Positions 28,183 through 38,920 of a stretch of 64,000 nt of DNA are shown here, in pieces. Position numbers and translations under genes: made by a program. The first letter of the stretch is position 1; each line of letters starts with the position of its first letter. Source of the DNA: Spirochaetales bacterium Spiro_09 (GTDB lineage: Bacteria; Spirochaetota; Spirochaetia; Treponematales; Treponemataceae); contig LVBK01000018.1 of assembly GCA_001604385.1 (NCBI GenBank), forward strand, positions 1 to 64,000, read 5' to 3'. The notes under the pieces were generated by a model. It was not told the DNA's origin. It searched no databases and saw only the letters and a program-made list of their open reading frames with translations.

Positions 28183-28196
28183 GTACTAATCCTCCA

Positions 28197-28310
28197 TCAG
28201 CCCTGGCGCTGCTTGTGCTTGGGATTGATGCAAATTATCCGGACGATTCCCCGCCGACGGATTACCTTGCACTTATCGCATATGGGCTTTACGCTCGTTC
28301 TAACCTTCAT
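28197..28310 (-). CDS. rpmJ: 50S ribosomal protein L36
   Basis: A 37-residue protein, bL36. It starts [20 protein letters not shown] and ends [11 protein letters not shown]; the C-x2-C...C-x4-H pattern is the zinc-binding form. It sits between secY and rpsM, with adk, map and infA of other bacteria absent from this position. Confidence 0.97.
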   Translation of the reverse strand: MKVRTSVKPICDKCKVIRRRGIVRIICINPKHKQRQG

Positions 28311-28325
28311 ACTAAACCCCCTGAA

Positions 28326-28349
28326 GAAAACGTAGTATTATACGTTTTC
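28326..28349 (-). other. hairpin between secY and rpmJ
   Basis: A perfect 9-bp inverted repeat, GAAAACGTA (28326-28334) with TACGTTTTC (28341-28349), lies in the 52-base gap between secY and rpmJ. There is no long T-run beyond the stem; it may be a weak terminator or a processing site. Confidence 0.45.
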
Positions 28350-28362
28350 CTCAAATCTTTTT

Positions 28363-29679
28363 CTACAGGTTGCGAGACCTGAGCTTTCCTTTTTTGACCA
28401 ACCCATCATGATGATGCATCTTGAGCTGTGCCTCAATCTGACTCATGGTATCAAGATCGACACCAACCAAGATCAGAAGCGAGGTTCCGCCCATTATCAT
28501 CGAAATCGATGCGGGGAAGCCAAACAGGCGCTGAATGATCGTCGGCAGTACCGCGATCCCGGCAAGATACAGCGAACCGGGAAGAACCAGCCGGTTCAGG
28601 ATCCGCTGCAAATATGCTTCCGTATTGTCCGTCCGGATACCGGGAATCGAGCCGCCGTTTTCCCGAATTTGTCGCGCAATTTCCGTGGGGTTCAAGGTGA
28701 CCTGAGTATAGAAATACGCAAAGAAGACAATAAGAAGCACGTAGAAAACATTGTACCACAAACCGTTCGGACGTAAAAACACCGCAAGGCTGTTGAGCCA
28801 TTTAACGTTTGGTCCGATGCTTGAGGCAATCTGCAAGGGGAAGGTCAGGAATGAGGAAGCGAAAATGACCGGTATGACTCCTGACGGATTCAACTTGAAC
28901 GGAATATAGGTATTCTGTCCACCGTACATCTTTCTTCCGACGACCCTCTTTGCATAGTGTACCGGAATTTTTCTCTGTCCCTGCTGTTCATAAATAACCA
29001 GGGCAATTATGGCAACAAACATCACAAAGGCAACAATGACGAAAACGGGATTCAACTCGCCGTTCTGCACCATCTTTACCAGCTCCCAAATCGCACTCGG
29101 CAAACGAGCCACAATACCCGCAAAGATGATCATGGAAATTCCATTACCAATACCGCGGGCCGTAATCTGCTCACCAAGCCAGACAGTAATCATCGTACCA
29201 GTAGTGACCGTCAACATGGCGATCAGTGTATAGGCAAACTTGTTGATTACAATCGCGCCGGGGATATATGACGCATAAACCGTTACCGCGTATGACTGCA
29301 CAAGCGCAACAGCGATTGTACCCACACGCGTCCACATCTGGAACTTTTTGCGTCCGCCTTCTTCTTCGGTCAGTTTTTTAAGACTGGGGAAGATGACGAG
29401 CGCAAGCTGCATCAGAATTTGGGTGGAGATGTACGGCATGACACCAAGCATGAATACCGAGAAATTGGAAAATGCACCACCGGCGAAGAAATCCATGTAG
29501 TCAATAAATGCATTTCCCTGCATCTGAGATTTAAAGTAAACCGTCAATGCATGGGGATCAATACCGGGGAGAGTCAGTACCGAACCAAGGCGAAAAACAG
29601 CGAGAATTATGACAGTAAAGGTAAGCCTCTCTCGGAGTTCCTTTATTCTGAACATATTTACTAAAGCATTGTTTGCCAT
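28363..29679 (-). CDS. secY: protein translocase subunit SecY
   Basis: Channel subunit of the Sec translocon, with about ten transmembrane segments in 438 residues. Family landmarks are LPGIDPHAL (plug region), GVMPYISTQILMQL, GIGNGISMIIFAGIVARLP and IPFKLNPSGVIPVIFASS near residue 260, plus NPTEIARQIRENGGSIPGIRT. It lies at the end of the spc cluster after rplO. SecE is encoded 24 kb away in the same block. Confidence 0.97.
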   Translation of the reverse strand: MANNALVNMFRIKELRERLTFTVIILAVFRLGSVLTLPGIDPHALTVYFKSQMQGNAFIDYMDFFAGGAFSNFSVFMLGVMPYISTQILMQLALVIFPSLKKLTEEEGGRKKFQMWTRVGTIAVALVQSYAVTVYASYIPGAIVINKFAYTLIAMLTVTTGTMITVWLGEQITARGIGNGISMIIFAGIVARLPSAIWELVKMVQNGELNPVFVIVAFVMFVAIIALVIYEQQGQRKIPVHYAKRVVGRKMYGGQNTYIPFKLNPSGVIPVIFASSFLTFPLQIASSIGPNVKWLNSLAVFLRPNGLWYNVFYVLLIVFFAYFYTQVTLNPTEIARQIRENGGSIPGIRTDNTEAYLQRILNRLVLPGSLYLAGIAVLPTIIQRLFGFPASISMIMGGTSLLILVGVDLDTMSQIEAQLKMHHHDGLVKKGKLRSRNL

Positions 29680-29699
29680 GTTCTTTCACCCACTCCCGA

Positions 29700-30173
29700 T
29701 TATTCTGCGGTCCGGGCTTCCGGATCGCCGGCCAGAACAACTGTTCCACCAGCCTTTTCGATCTTCTCCTTCGCAGAAGCAGAAACCTTGTCCACGTCAA
29801 CAGTGAGCTTCTTTGACAGTTCCCCGTTTCCGAGAACCTTAATCAGTGCAGAAGCCTTCTTGAGCAAACCTTTTAATACCAGGGATTCACGGTTTACCGT
29901 TTCGCCATTTTCGTAACGGGTTTCAATATCCACAAGATTGAAAATCTCGAATTCCTTGCGGAACGGATAATTGGAAAAACCACGCTTGGCAATACGGCGG
30001 TACAGAGGCATCTGTCCACCTTCGAATCCTACGTACACCTTGCCGCCGGAACGGGACTGCTGTCCCTTATTTCCGCGACCGGCTGTGGTACCGCGTCCTG
30101 ATGAAGAACCGCGTCCCACAATCCGCTTTTTCTTGTTTGCTCCTTCAGGAGCGTACAGATTGAAATCGGACAT
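29700..30173 (-). CDS. rplO: 50S ribosomal protein L15
   Basis: Protein uL15, 157 residues, with the early APEGANKKKRIVGRGSSSGR and GRGNKGQQSRSGG loops and FEGGQMPLYRRIAKRGF. The start codon shares one base with the rpmD stop (TAATG). The C-terminus (TVVLAGDPEARTAE) is of ordinary length. Confidence 0.97.
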   Translation of the reverse strand: MSDFNLYAPEGANKKKRIVGRGSSSGRGTTAGRGNKGQQSRSGGKVYVGFEGGQMPLYRRIAKRGFSNYPFRKEFEIFNLVDIETRYENGETVNRESLVLKGLLKKASALIKVLGNGELSKKLTVDVDKVSASAKEKIEKAGGTVVLAGDPEARTAE

Positions 30174-30358
30174 TAGTTGATCTCCTTGACTTCAACAAGG
30201 TGCTTTACGGTAGCAACCATGCCAAGAATGGCGGGGGTTGCTTCCTGCTCCACTGTCGAATTGAGCTTTTTCAAGCCCAGAGAACGTACTGTCGCAACGA
30301 CATTCGGTTTCTGACTGATAGCACTGCGAACGAGCTTTATACAAATTTTATTTGCCAT
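30173..30358 (-). CDS. rpmD: 50S ribosomal protein L30
   Basis: Protein uL30, 61 residues. The fold pattern is [35 protein letters not shown] and [15 protein letters not shown]. It is coupled to rplO by a one-base overlap and lies four bases after rpsE. Confidence 0.96.
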   Translation of the reverse strand: MANKICIKLVRSAISQKPNVVATVRSLGLKKLNSTVEQEATPAILGMVATVKHLVEVKEIN

Positions 30359-30362
30359 TGTA

Positions 30363-30878
30363 TTAACCCCACAGATCCTTCAGGGATTTACCCCTGTTCT
30401 TCGCGACTGCCTTGGCATCCATCATTTTTCTGATTGCCTCGAAGGTCGCGCGTACCACGTTAATCGAGCTGCTTGCACCGAGTGACTTTGAAAGCACATC
30501 GGTAGCGCCGGCTGCTTCAAGAACAGCACGAACTGGTCCACCGGCGATCAAACCGGTTCCTGAACATGCGGGCTTGAGCAACACAGTGGAGCTCTTGAAA
30601 TCGGCCTGAATTTCATGAGGAATTGTACCATTCTTGAGGGGAACGTGCACAAGATTCCGCTTGGCCTTGTCAATACTCTTGCGAATGGCCTCGGTAACGT
30701 CATTGGCCTTGCCAAAACCGAAACCGACACGGCCTTTCTGATCACCTACGACGGTAAGTGCCGAGAAAGAAAAGCGGCGACCGCCTTTTACTACCTTCGC
30801 AGTCCGGTTCAGCTTTACGAGCTTTTCCACGAACTCCTTGGGTTCTCTTTCCCTGTTATAATCTTTCTGGTAATCCAT
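30363..30878 (-). CDS. rpsE: 30S ribosomal protein S5
   Basis: Protein uS5, involved in decoding fidelity. The 171-residue protein contains the dsRNA-binding-like N-terminal domain ([34 protein letters not shown]) and the C-terminal [20 protein letters not shown] with [19 protein letters not shown] precedes the ATG. Confidence 0.98.
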   Translation of the reverse strand: MDYQKDYNREREPKEFVEKLVKLNRTAKVVKGGRRFSFSALTVVGDQKGRVGFGFGKANDVTEAIRKSIDKAKRNLVHVPLKNGTIPHEIQADFKSSTVLLKPACSGTGLIAGGPVRAVLEAAGATDVLSKSLGASSSINVVRATFEAIRKMMDAKAVAKNRGKSLKDLWG

Positions 30879-30886
30879 AGATACTC

Positions 30887-31249
30887 CTAGAACTCGATTC
30901 CGGCACTGCGGGCACCGTCAGCGATGGCTTTCACAACACCATGATAGAGGTAACCGTTTCTGTCGAACACGACCTTGGAGATGCTCTTCTCCTTCAGACG
31001 CTTTCCGATTTCTTCTCCAACCTTGGTTCCCGCGGCGATATTCGCCTTGAGAGCTGAAAGATCCTTCTCAAGTGTGGAAACAGCGGCAAGGGTACTTCCG
31101 GTATCATCATCTACAACCTGTACGAAAAGGTTGCTGTTGCTGCGGGTCACCGTCATGCGGGGACGATCAGCGGTACCAAAAACGCGCTTGCGGATATGAA
31201 CCTTTCTCTTGAGCCTTTTTCTGTCTTTGTCGTTAAGTTTCTTGAACAT
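30887..31249 (-). CDS. rplR: 50S ribosomal protein L18
   Basis: 5S-rRNA-binding protein uL18, 120 residues. It has a basic N-terminus ([18 protein letters not shown]) followed by [20 protein letters not shown] and the final [20 protein letters not shown] with AGIEF at the end. Confidence 0.97.
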   Translation of the reverse strand: MFKKLNDKDRKRLKRKVHIRKRVFGTADRPRMTVTRSNSNLFVQVVDDDTGSTLAAVSTLEKDLSALKANIAAGTKVGEEIGKRLKEKSISKVVFDRNGYLYHGVVKAIADGARSAGIEF

Positions 31250-31261
31250 ATCGCCTTACCC

Positions 31262-31801
31262 TTATTTAACGCCGGATTTACCGACTTTCCGCTTGATAAC
31301 TTCGTCTTCATAGCGGATTCCCTTTCCCTTGTAGGGCTCGGGACCGCGAAGCTTGCGAACCTGGGCGGCAAACTCACCGACTTCATCCTTGCGGATACCG
31401 GTGATAATTACCTTGTTCTGTCCTTCAACAGTAACCTTGAGGCTTTCGGGAATTCCGGCGATAAAGTCGTTGGAATACCCAAGGTTAAGAACAAGAAGAT
31501 TGCCCTGAACCTCGGCACGATAACCAACGCCATTGATGATCAATGTCTTGGAAAAACCCTTGGTGACGCCGTCGATCATGTTGTTCAAAAGATTTCTGTA
31601 CAAACCATGGAATGAACGTGCGATCTTGGTGTCGTCCTTGCGGTTGACAACAGCTTCGGCTCCGTCAACCTTGATTTCGACCAGGGGATTGAAGTCCTGG
31701 GACAATTTTCCCTTGGGTCCTTCAACATGAACGCTGCCGTTTGCAACCGAAACCTTGACTCCTGCCGGAATTGCAACAGGAAGCTTACCAATACGTGACA
31801 T
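31262..31801 (-). CDS. rplF: 50S ribosomal protein L6
   Basis: Protein uL6, 179 residues with the usual duplicated fold: [17 protein letters not shown] and the C-terminal [19 protein letters not shown] signature. Gaps to its neighbours are 12 bases on each side. Confidence 0.98.
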   Translation of the reverse strand: MSRIGKLPVAIPAGVKVSVANGSVHVEGPKGKLSQDFNPLVEIKVDGAEAVVNRKDDTKIARSFHGLYRNLLNNMIDGVTKGFSKTLIINGVGYRAEVQGNLLVLNLGYSNDFIAGIPESLKVTVEGQNKVIITGIRKDEVGEFAAQVRKLRGPEPYKGKGIRYEDEVIKRKVGKSGVK

Positions 31802-31813
31802 GTCTTCCTCCTG

Positions 31814-32212
31814 TTACCAGACGGTGCACAGCAGTTCGCCACCGACCTGCTTCTCCGCGGCTTTTTTACCAGTGGTAACGCCTACAGAGGTTGAAACGAT
31901 CAAGGTACCGTATCCGTTGTAAACACGGGGCAGTTCCTTATATCCGGCATATACTCGGCGTCCGGGCGTCGAGACACGCTCGATACCATGGATAACCGAT
32001 ACGTTCTTGTCATCATACTTGAGGAAAACACGGATTGAATTGAATCCATCCTGTGTTACCTTCTTGAAATTCTTGATATAGCCTTCGGTCTTCAGAATCT
32101 TGACAATCTCAAGCTTGAGTTTGGAGGCGGGAATGTCCACTTTTTCATGGCGGGCCATTGCCGCATTCCGGACCTTGGTTAGCATATCTGCTACGGGATC
32201 TGAAACGCTCAT
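31814..32212 (-). CDS. rpsH: 30S ribosomal protein S8
   Basis: 16S-rRNA-binding protein uS8, 132 residues: [19 protein letters not shown] at the start and the C-terminal [18 protein letters not shown] signature. In E. coli S8 represses the spc operon; whether that holds here cannot be seen. Confidence 0.98.
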   Translation of the reverse strand: MSVSDPVADMLTKVRNAAMARHEKVDIPASKLKLEIVKILKTEGYIKNFKKVTQDGFNSIRVFLKYDDKNVSVIHGIERVSTPGRRVYAGYKELPRVYNGYGTLIVSTSVGVTTGKKAAEKQVGGELLCTVW

Positions 32213-32227
32213 ATATTGTCCTCCCTA

Positions 32228-32413
32228 CTACCAGCTCGATTTAGTGACGCCTGGAATCAGACCTTCACTAGCCAACTTCCGGAAACAGACACGACACATC
32301 TGATATTTCCGGAGATATCCACGGGGCCGACCGCACACCCTGCAACGATTGTATTTCCTGGTGGAATACTTCGGGGTGGCATTAGCCTTATTTATCATCG
32401 CTGTTGTAGCCAT
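32228..32413 (-). CDS. rpsN: 30S ribosomal protein S14 type Z
   Basis: Zinc-type uS14, 61 residues, with the two Cys pairs in [20 protein letters not shown] followed by VCFRKLA and ending IPGVTKSSW. The short zinc form is usual for spirochaetes and Gram-positives, unlike the long E. coli form. Confidence 0.97.
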   Translation of the reverse strand: MATTAMINKANATPKYSTRKYNRCRVCGRPRGYLRKYQMCRVCFRKLASEGLIPGVTKSSW

Positions 32414-32424
32414 GAACTCCTCAC

Positions 32425-32976
32425 TTACTTCCTGAAGGGCATACCAAACTTGACCAGGAGAGCTTTCGCTTCCGCATCAGTTTTGGCAGTGGTTACCACG
32501 TTGATATTGAGACCAGCGATTCTCTCGATCTTGTCAAAGTCAATCTCGGGAAAAATGATCTGCTCGGTGATACCCAGCGAATAATTTCCGTGTCCATCAA
32601 ACCCGTTGGGATTGATACCGCGGAAGTCCTTGACGCGTGGCAATGCTACGTTTACAAAGCGGTCGAGAAACTCGTACATCTTTGCACCACGAAGCGTTAC
32701 CATAACGCCCACTTCGTTGCCCTGGCGAAGTTTGAAGTTCGCGATACTCTTTTTTGCCTTTGTTTTTACAGCTTTCTGCCCTGTGATAAGACCCAGGTCG
32801 GTCGCTGCGGCGTCAAGGAGTTTCTTGTTTGCGAGAGCTTCGCCAATACCCATGCTGATGACAATTTTGGTCAGCCGGGGTGTCTGCATAACAGACTTGT
32901 ATCCAAGCTCCTTGAAGAGCTCGGGGGCGATTTTGTCTACATAGACTTTCTTAAGCCGAGGTACATAATTACTCAT
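32425..32976 (-). CDS. rplE: 50S ribosomal protein L5
   Basis: 5S-rRNA-binding protein uL5, 183 residues beginning [15 protein letters not shown], with [35 protein letters not shown] and [17 protein letters not shown]. The start at 32976 shares one base with the rplX stop (TGATG) and GGAG lies 10 bases upstream; the upstream in-frame start would overlap rplX further. Confidence 0.97.
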   Translation of the reverse strand: MSNYVPRLKKVYVDKIAPELFKELGYKSVMQTPRLTKIVISMGIGEALANKKLLDAAATDLGLITGQKAVKTKAKKSIANFKLRQGNEVGVMVTLRGAKMYEFLDRFVNVALPRVKDFRGINPNGFDGHGNYSLGITEQIIFPEIDFDKIERIAGLNINVVTTAKTDAEAKALLVKFGMPFRK

Positions 32977-33290
32977 CACAGTGCTTCTCCACATTTCCGG
33001 CAGACACGAACTTTCTTGTCGCCGTCAATTTTGTAACCAATTCTGGTCGGACCGCATTTTTTGCATACGATCATAACATTGGAAACGTGAATCGGAGCTT
33101 CGATCTCGACAATACCGCCGCGATCCTGCTGACTGCGCTTCTTCATAGCCTTCTTGACGAGGTTTGCACCGGACACGATAACACGATCCTTGTCACGGAT
33201 AACGCGAACGATCGCACCGCGCTTGCCCTTGTCTTTTCCGGCAATAATCTCAACTGTGTCGTCCTTCCGGATCTTGAATTTAACGTTCAT
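32976..33290 (-). CDS. rplX: 50S ribosomal protein L24
   Basis: Assembly-initiator protein uL24 with a KOW motif ([18 protein letters not shown]), 104 residues. The C-terminal half has two Cys pairs, CKKCG and CRKCG, as in zinc-type L24, together with [10 protein letters not shown]. Confidence 0.97.
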   Translation of the reverse strand: MNVKFKIRKDDTVEIIAGKDKGKRGAIVRVIRDKDRVIVSGANLVKKAMKKRSQQDRGGIVEIEAPIHVSNVMIVCKKCGPTRIGYKIDGDKKVRVCRKCGEAL

Positions 33291-33302
33291 TACTCAATCT
33301 CC

Positions 33303-33671
33303 TTACAGAACTTCCGGAGCCAGAGATACGATCTTCATGTAATCCATATCACGAAGCTCGCGGGCCACAGGTCCGAAAATACGCTTTCCCTTGGGGTTTT
33401 TGTTCGCATCGATAATAACGCACGCGTTGTCGTCGAAGCGGATGTATGTACCGTCAGGGCGACGATATTCCTTGGAGATACGGACGATAACCGCCTTCTC
33501 CACGGAACCCTTCTTGATTGTAGATGTCGGGAGCGCGTCCTTGACAGCTACAACGATAATATCACCGATGCTGGCATATCTGCGGTGTGAACCGCCGATA
33601 ACCTTGATACACTCGACGAGTTTAGCGCCCGAGTTGTCGGCAACATTCAATCTTGACTGCATCTGAATCAT
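33303..33671 (-). CDS. rplN: 50S ribosomal protein L14
   Basis: Protein uL14, 122 residues: [50 protein letters not shown] and [13 protein letters not shown] are all canonical. Confidence 0.98.
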   Translation of the reverse strand: MIQMQSRLNVADNSGAKLVECIKVIGGSHRRYASIGDIIVVAVKDALPTSTIKKGSVEKAVIVRISKEYRRPDGTYIRFDDNACVIIDANKNPKGKRIFGPVARELRDMDYMKIVSLAPEVL

Positions 33672-33686
33672 ATCACGCTACCTCGA

Positions 33687-33959
33687 TTACTTTGCCCGGG
33701 CCACAACTTCGACGAGCCGCCAGCACTTGTCCTTGCTGATGGGTCGTGACTCAACGATACGAACGGTATCGCCAATCTTGGCATCGTTCTGTGCATCATG
33801 AGCCTTGTACTTCTTACTGCGAGAGACGTACTTCTTGTACAGTCTATGAAGTTTTTTGGTGCTGACGGTAACAACAATGGTCTTATCCATCTTGTCACTG
33901 GTGACGACACCAATAAACTCGCGGTTCCCGGTTTTTGTCTGCTTAACCTGATCTTCCAC
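33687..33959 (-). CDS. rpsQ: 30S ribosomal protein S17
   Basis: 16S-rRNA-binding protein uS17. From the chosen GTG start (33959) it has 90 residues, including [40 protein letters not shown] and [22 protein letters not shown] lies 7 bases before this GTG, at the end of rpmC. An upstream TTG at 33992 would overlap rpmC and give a foreign N-terminus, so it was not used. Confidence 0.93.
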   Translation of the reverse strand: MEDQVKQTKTGNREFIGVVTSDKMDKTIVVTVSTKKLHRLYKKYVSRSKKYKAHDAQNDAKIGDTVRIVESRPISKDKCWRLVEVVARAK

Positions 33960-33969
33960 GGGCCTGCTC

Positions 33970-34176
33970 CTACTTGTTTCCCTGTCCGGCAAGTTCTTTC
34001 TGCCGGATGAGCGTGTTGAGCTGAGCGATTTCTCGCCGCATGTGACGCTTTTGCAAGGGATTATCTATGTGTCCGACTACCATCTGGAATCGGAGATCCA
34101 TAAACTTTCTGTTGAGCTCGCTCCGCTTGGTGACCAGTTCGGCATAAGACAAGCTGTTCAATTCTTTCTTCTTCAT
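33970..34176 (-). CDS. rpmC: 50S ribosomal protein L29
   Basis: Protein uL29, 68 residues of two helices: [20 protein letters not shown] and the [18 protein letters not shown] signature. It is located near the tunnel exit in known ribosomes. Confidence 0.97.
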   Translation of the reverse strand: MKKKELNSLSYAELVTKRSELNRKFMDLRFQMVVGHIDNPLQKRHMRREIAQLNTLIRQKELAGQGNK

Positions 34177-34189
34177 CTTCTACCTCCCC

Positions 34190-34609
<420 letters not shown>

Positions 34610-34612
34610 AGC

Positions 34613-35374
34613 TTAACTCCTTCCTGCCGGTGCGCGTTCGGATCTTTCACGGCGTTCACCGCGTTCTCCACGCTCACCGCGCTCAGAACGATCTCCCCGC
34701 TGCTTCTTTAAAAGTGCGCCGGCATCTTCTTTCTGCTCGTGACCGTACATCATTCCGTTGTACACCCACACCTTTACGCCAATAAGACCGTAAGTGGTAT
34801 GAGCCTCGCTGAAACCATAATCAATATCCGCACGGAGAGTATGGAGAGGAACGCGTCCTTCCTTGTGCTCTTCTGTACGGGACATTTCAGCACCGCCGAG
34901 ACGTCCGGAAACACGAATCTTTACACCCTGGGCTCCGGCTTTCATTGCGCTGGAGCATGCCATCTTGAGAGCCCGGCGGAAAGATCCGCGGTTCATCAGC
35001 TGGCGGGCGACATTCTGGGCAACCAGGGACGCATTGGTCTCCGAGCGCTTGATTTCCTTGATCTTGATCTGCACCTTCTTGGTGAAGCTCTTCTGAATGA
35101 TCTGTCCGATCTGTTCGATATTGGCGCCCTTGACACCGATGATTACACCGGGGCGTGCAGTGTGGATAACAATGGTTACCCGCTGCGGGTGGCGAACAAT
35201 TTCAATGTCGGCAATATCCGCATTCTTGCACTCGGGAAGATCCCGTACCATCTTGCGAATTTTGAGATCCTCATGAAGCAGATCGGCGTATTCACGTGAA
35301 TCTGCATACCAGCGAGAAGACCAGGTCTTGTTGATACCAAGACGAAGTCCGATTGGATTTACTTTCTGTCCCAC
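34613..35374 (-). CDS. rpsC: 30S ribosomal protein S3 with Arg/Glu-rich tail
   Basis: Protein uS3 with an N-terminal KH domain ([19 protein letters not shown]) and the C-terminal signature region ([20 protein letters not shown]). It ends in a low-complexity tail after [17 protein letters not shown], giving 253 residues against roughly 210-235 typically. The tail is made of repeated RSERGE units and looks disordered. Confidence 0.97.
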   Translation of the reverse strand: MGQKVNPIGLRLGINKTWSSRWYADSREYADLLHEDLKIRKMVRDLPECKNADIADIEIVRHPQRVTIVIHTARPGVIIGVKGANIEQIGQIIQKSFTKKVQIKIKEIKRSETNASLVAQNVARQLMNRGSFRRALKMACSSAMKAGAQGVKIRVSGRLGGAEMSRTEEHKEGRVPLHTLRADIDYGFSEAHTTYGLIGVKVWVYNGMMYGHEQKEDAGALLKKQRGDRSERGERGERGERRERSERAPAGRS

Positions 35375-35375
35375 T

Positions 35376-35732
35376 TTATTCCCCCGCCTTTTCGTCTACA
35401 ACGACGGTGATATGACACATTCTTTTCAGAAGCATGTCAGCACGACCACGCCCACGAGGCCACAGCCGTTTTAAACGGGGACCCTCGTCAATCCTGATTT
35501 CCTTGACGAAGAGCATGTCTTCATCAAGTTTCTTGTTGCGGTCCAATGCGTTGGAAGCCGCAGACTTCATGGTCTTGGTCAGGAGACGGGCACCTTTCTG
35601 GGGCATATTCTCGAGAATTGCCATTGCCTCGGTATAGGACTTCAGCTTCACAACATTTGCCACAGGGCGAACCTTCGTGGGTGATGCGATGAGGAATTTC
35701 GAAGTGGCTATATATCCGCTTTTGTCAGCCAT
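35376..35732 (-). CDS. rplV: 50S ribosomal protein L22
   Basis: Exit-tunnel protein uL22, 118 residues: [19 protein letters not shown] and the C-terminal [18 protein letters not shown] and HITVVV. The start at 35732 has AGGTGG five bases upstream; an in-frame GTG three codons earlier is less likely. Confidence 0.96.
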   Translation of the reverse strand: MADKSGYIATSKFLIASPTKVRPVANVVKLKSYTEAMAILENMPQKGARLLTKTMKSAASNALDRNKKLDEDMLFVKEIRIDEGPRLKRLWPRGRGRADMLLKRMCHITVVVDEKAGE

Positions 35733-35744
35733 TACATCCACCTA

Positions 35745-36026
35745 TTATTTCTTCCCTGCTTTCTTGTCAGAACCTGCGTGGCCGCGGAAGATGCGGGTGG
35801 GTGCAAATTCACCAAGTTTATGACCAACGAGGTTTTCAGTCACATAGACCGGAACCCACGTTTTGCCATTGTAAACAGAGATGGTATTTCCTACCATTTC
35901 AGGGATAATAGTCGAGCAGCGGGAATATGACTTGATCATCTTCCTGTCACTCGCCTTGTTCATCTCGATAACTTTCTTGTAGAGGCTCTTCTCAATGAAA
36001 GGGCCTTTCTTAACAGATCTTGACAC
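35745..36026 (-). CDS. rpsS: 30S ribosomal protein S19
   Basis: Protein uS19, 93 residues: [39 protein letters not shown] and [17 protein letters not shown]. The start codon is GTG, preceded by GGGGGA. Confidence 0.97.
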   Translation of the reverse strand: MSRSVKKGPFIEKSLYKKVIEMNKASDRKMIKSYSRCSTIIPEMVGNTISVYNGKTWVPVYVTENLVGHKLGEFAPTRIFRGHAGSDKKAGKK

Positions 36027-36040
36027 GGTCAGTCCCCCTG

Positions 36041-36862
36041 TTACTTACGTCTCGAAACAATGAAGTTGCTCGAAACTTTGCGTTTCTTCCGGGTCTTGTA
36101 ACCGCGACAGGGCTGTCCCCAGGGAGTAACAGGATTACGTCCCTTTCCGCGACCTTCACCACCACCGAGCGGGTGATCAACCGGGTTCATGGACATACCA
36201 CGAACGGTCGGGCGAATACCCTTCCAGCGAGAACGTCCCGCCTTACCAAGGCTGGTGTTCATGTGATCGCCGTTACCAACTTCACCGATAGTTGCATAGC
36301 ACCGCTTGTGAACCATGCGCATTTCACCCGAAGGCAGCTTGATGGTTACATACTCGCCATCTTTTGCAGCGACAAGTGCGCTTGCGCCGGCAGAACGAGC
36401 CATCTGGCCGCCCTTTCCGATGGTAAGTTCGATGTTGTGCACAGTAAATCCAACCGGAATTGCTTCCAGCGGAAGTGCGTTTGCTACTTCAAGAGCAGCG
36501 GTATCACCGCTCATTATCTTCTGGCCGACGTTCAAACCCTTCGGCGCGATGATATATCTCTTGTCTCCGTCTGCGTAGAACACCAGTGCGATATTCGCGC
36601 TGCGGTTCGGATCATATTCGATGGTCTTTACAGTCCCCGGAATGCCGAACTTGTTGCGCTTGAAATCTATATCGCGGTATTTCTGCTTGTGACCGCCGCC
36701 CTGGTGACGAACAGAAATTCTTCCGCCCGCACCGCGACCGCCATGAGATTTCTTTCCGCTGGTCAAACCCTTGAGAGGCTTGTCACCGGTAAGTTCATCT
36801 CGCCGCAGGTCAATACGATTTCTGGTTCCCGCGGTAATAGGCTTGTATACTTTAAGAGCCAT
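36041..36862 (-). CDS. rplB: 50S ribosomal protein L2
   Basis: Protein uL2 near the peptidyl-transferase centre, 273 residues: [60 protein letters not shown] and [20 protein letters not shown] with the conserved functional histidine. A forward open frame of nearly 400 codons lies opposite this gene and its neighbours but is a shadow. Confidence 0.98.
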   Translation of the reverse strand: MALKVYKPITAGTRNRIDLRRDELTGDKPLKGLTSGKKSHGGRGAGGRISVRHQGGGHKQKYRDIDFKRNKFGIPGTVKTIEYDPNRSANIALVFYADGDKRYIIAPKGLNVGQKIMSGDTAALEVANALPLEAIPVGFTVHNIELTIGKGGQMARSAGASALVAAKDGEYVTIKLPSGEMRMVHKRCYATIGEVGNGDHMNTSLGKAGRSRWKGIRPTVRGMSMNPVDHPLGGGEGRGKGRNPVTPWGQPCRGYKTRKKRKVSSNFIVSRRK

Positions 36863-36895
36863 TTGGTTTCCCCTTGTTTAACGCGGGCTCGAGGC

Positions 36896-37180
36896 TTAAA
36901 CGCCTTCGAACACCTTTATAGTCTCGCCGGGTGCAAGCCGTACAATGGCTTTCTTCCAGCTGGAAGTCCGTCCCGGGCGACCGCGCACCCGCTTCATCTT
37001 TCCGTACACGTTCATAACAGTACAATCAACGACTTTTACGTCGAAAAGCTTGCGTACTGCTTCTTTAATCTCGATCTTGCTTGCGGCAGAAGCTACCTTG
37101 AACACGTATTTTCCCTGCTCGCGAAGCTCGTTCGTTTTTTCGGACAAAACCGGCTCAATGAGGATATTTTCAAAAGTCAT
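36896..37180 (-). CDS. rplW: 50S ribosomal protein L23
   Basis: Tunnel-exit protein uL23, 94 residues, the docking site for trigger factor and SRP in known ribosomes. The core has ILIEPVLSEKTNELREQGKY and VDCTVMNVYGKMKRVRGR. The start at 37180 (TGATG junction with rplD) was preferred to the GTG one codon earlier. Confidence 0.96.
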   Translation of the reverse strand: MTFENILIEPVLSEKTNELREQGKYVFKVASAASKIEIKEAVRKLFDVKVVDCTVMNVYGKMKRVRGRPGRTSSWKKAIVRLAPGETIKVFEGV

Positions 37181-37818
37181 CACTCATCCCCCTCGTCTGC
37201 ACCATAAAACCCGGCGAGATTTTTCGCTGCGGATTCGAGCATGATAACCTTGCGTCCATAGAAAAGGTCATGCGCGCGAAGCCGGTTGTAAGAGAGGAAC
37301 GAGAGAGTCGGAATATTGCGTCCGGCCTGCTTGATTCTGGCATCGTCATCCTTAAGGATAATTACGGTGCGCTCTCCCTTTGCAAAAGTGTTCAGGATCT
37401 TGGTAAGATCCTTTGTCTTGCCGCTTTCAACGGTAAAATCTTCAATAACGGTAAGTCTGTCATCCTGGGCTTTAAGGCTGAGAATGGACTTCATTGCGAG
37501 CCGCTTTACCTTTTTGGGTAAAGCGAAACTATAATCGCGCGGACGGGGACCAAAGGTTACACCACCGCCGACAAGAATCGGCGATTTTTTATCACCACGG
37601 CGGGCATTACCGGTACCCTTTTGCTTGTACGGTTTCGCGTTGGAACCATGCACTTCGGCACGGGTTTTGGTACAAGCTGTTCCGACACGCAGATTAGCTA
37701 ATTCATTGTTGATGGCGTAGTAGATCACGTCTTCATTGACCGGAAGGCCAAATACGTTATCATCGAGATTAATTGTCCTCAGTTCCTTGCCATCGACCGA
37801 ATAGACTTTCTTTTCCAT
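37180..37818 (-). CDS. rplD: 50S ribosomal protein L4
   Basis: Protein uL4, 212 residues: the tunnel loop [20 protein letters not shown] and [20 protein letters not shown] are intact. E. coli L4 represses the S10 operon from its leader; the leader upstream of tuf here could in principle be a target, but this is only inference. Confidence 0.97.
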   Translation of the reverse strand: MEKKVYSVDGKELRTINLDDNVFGLPVNEDVIYYAINNELANLRVGTACTKTRAEVHGSNAKPYKQKGTGNARRGDKKSPILVGGGVTFGPRPRDYSFALPKKVKRLAMKSILSLKAQDDRLTVIEDFTVESGKTKDLTKILNTFAKGERTVIILKDDDARIKQAGRNIPTLSFLSYNRLRAHDLFYGRKVIMLESAAKNLAGFYGADEGDE

Positions 37819-37833
37819 CGTCTTCTCCTGTCG

Positions 37834-38460
37834 TTAGATCTCTTTCTTGACTGCGGACTTGATGATCAGCGTACAGTCCTTGTGACCGGGCACTGAACCG
37901 CGAACCATTACTACCTTCATCTCGGGATCAATTGTCTGGATCTTGAGATTCTGAACAGTTACCCGCTCACGACCCATGCGGCCGGGGAGCTTTGTGTTCT
38001 TGAAAGTACGTCCGGGGGTAGTACTATGTCCGGTTGATCCGGGCTCACGATGAAACTTGGAACCATGGGTAGCACGTCCACCATGATAACCCCAGCGCTT
38101 CATGACACCCTGGAAACCCTTACCCTTCGAGGTTGCCGTAACATCGAGGAACCTGATTCCTTCGAAAATCTCGACACCAACCTGATCACCCACGGCAACC
38201 TCGCGTTCAAAACCGCGAAATTCTTTGAGCTGCCGCTTGGGGGCAATTCCCTCGGGAAACTGACCGGCATATGCTTTCGCAGTGCGACTGGCCTTGAGAT
38301 CGTCAAGACCGAGCACTACGGCATCGTAACCGAAGGCTTCCTCTTTTTTCAGTGACACGACTGTGTTGGGTTCGACGCGGATCACGGTTACCGGAACCAG
38401 ATTACCGTTTTCGTCAAAAACCTGGGTCATGCCCACTTTCTTTGCTATCAGACCTATCAT
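37834..38460 (-). CDS. rplC: 50S ribosomal protein L3
   Basis: Protein uL3, 208 residues from MIGLIAKKVGMTQVFDENGN, with GFQGVMKRWGYHGGRATHGS and FHREPGSTGHSTTPGRTFKN near the peptidyl-transferase centre. The start at 38460 was chosen by family comparison; GAGGAG lies about 10 bases upstream. Confidence 0.97.
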   Translation of the reverse strand: MIGLIAKKVGMTQVFDENGNLVPVTVIRVEPNTVVSLKKEEAFGYDAVVLGLDDLKASRTAKAYAGQFPEGIAPKRQLKEFRGFEREVAVGDQVGVEIFEGIRFLDVTATSKGKGFQGVMKRWGYHGGRATHGSKFHREPGSTGHSTTPGRTFKNTKLPGRMGRERVTVQNLKIQTIDPEMKVVMVRGSVPGHKDCTLIIKSAVKKEI

Positions 38461-38519
38461 TCTGATTACACTCCTCAGGTACGTTATCCCCTGATCCGGG
38501 GGACCGTCTACCAAAAAAA

Positions 38520-38828
38520 TTACTGCTTGATCTCTACATCAACACCGGCGGGAAGTTCAAGCTTCATCAAAGAATCCATTACTTCAGCCGAAGGCTCGAT
38601 AATATCAATAAGACGCTTGTGAGTCCGCATTTCGAACTGCTCACGGGACTTTTTGTTAACGTGAGGAGAGCGAAGTACGGTCACCTTGTTGATACGGGTA
38701 GGAAGGGGAATCGGTCCTGAAACCTTTGCGCCCGCCTTTTGAACCGTCTGCACAATCGCTTTCGAGCTCTGGTCGATCAACTCAACATCGAATCCGCGAA
38801 GCTTGACGCGAATTTTTTCCTTAGTCAT
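38520..38828 (-). CDS. rpsJ: 30S ribosomal protein S10
   Basis: Protein uS10/NusE, 102 residues: [40 protein letters not shown] and [14 protein letters not shown]. In addition to its ribosomal role, NusE takes part in antitermination. GGAGG lies four bases before the ATG. It opens the S10 cluster after tuf. Confidence 0.97.
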   Translation of the reverse strand: MTKEKIRVKLRGFDVELIDQSSKAIVQTVQKAGAKVSGPIPLPTRINKVTVLRSPHVNKKSREQFEMRTHKRLIDIIEPSAEVMDSLMKLELPAGVDVEIKQ

Positions 38829-38845
38829 TTTTCCTCCAGACAAAA

Positions 38846-38878
38846 CGGCTGAAGGCGCATTGCGCCTTCAGATAGCCG
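38846..38878 (-). terminator. hairpin between tuf and rpsJ
   Basis: A perfect 10-bp GC-rich inverted repeat (38849-38858 with 38862-38871) with outer CGGCT/AGCCG pairing lies in the 92-base tuf-rpsJ gap. On the reverse strand it is followed by CGTTTTG, a short T-run. It is probably a partial terminator or processing site that sets tuf mRNA above the ribosomal genes. Confidence 0.55.
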
Positions 38879-38920
38879 CGCGCCAGTACGACAACGCGGC
38901 CTTACCATTCTGTTCAATAT

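Noticed and set aside
36020-37207. Forward open frame of 395 codons opposite rplB, rplW and rpsS
   Set aside because: It is exactly antisense to conserved ribosomal genes, has no ribosome-binding site and shows no protein-family pattern; it is a shadow of their codon usage.
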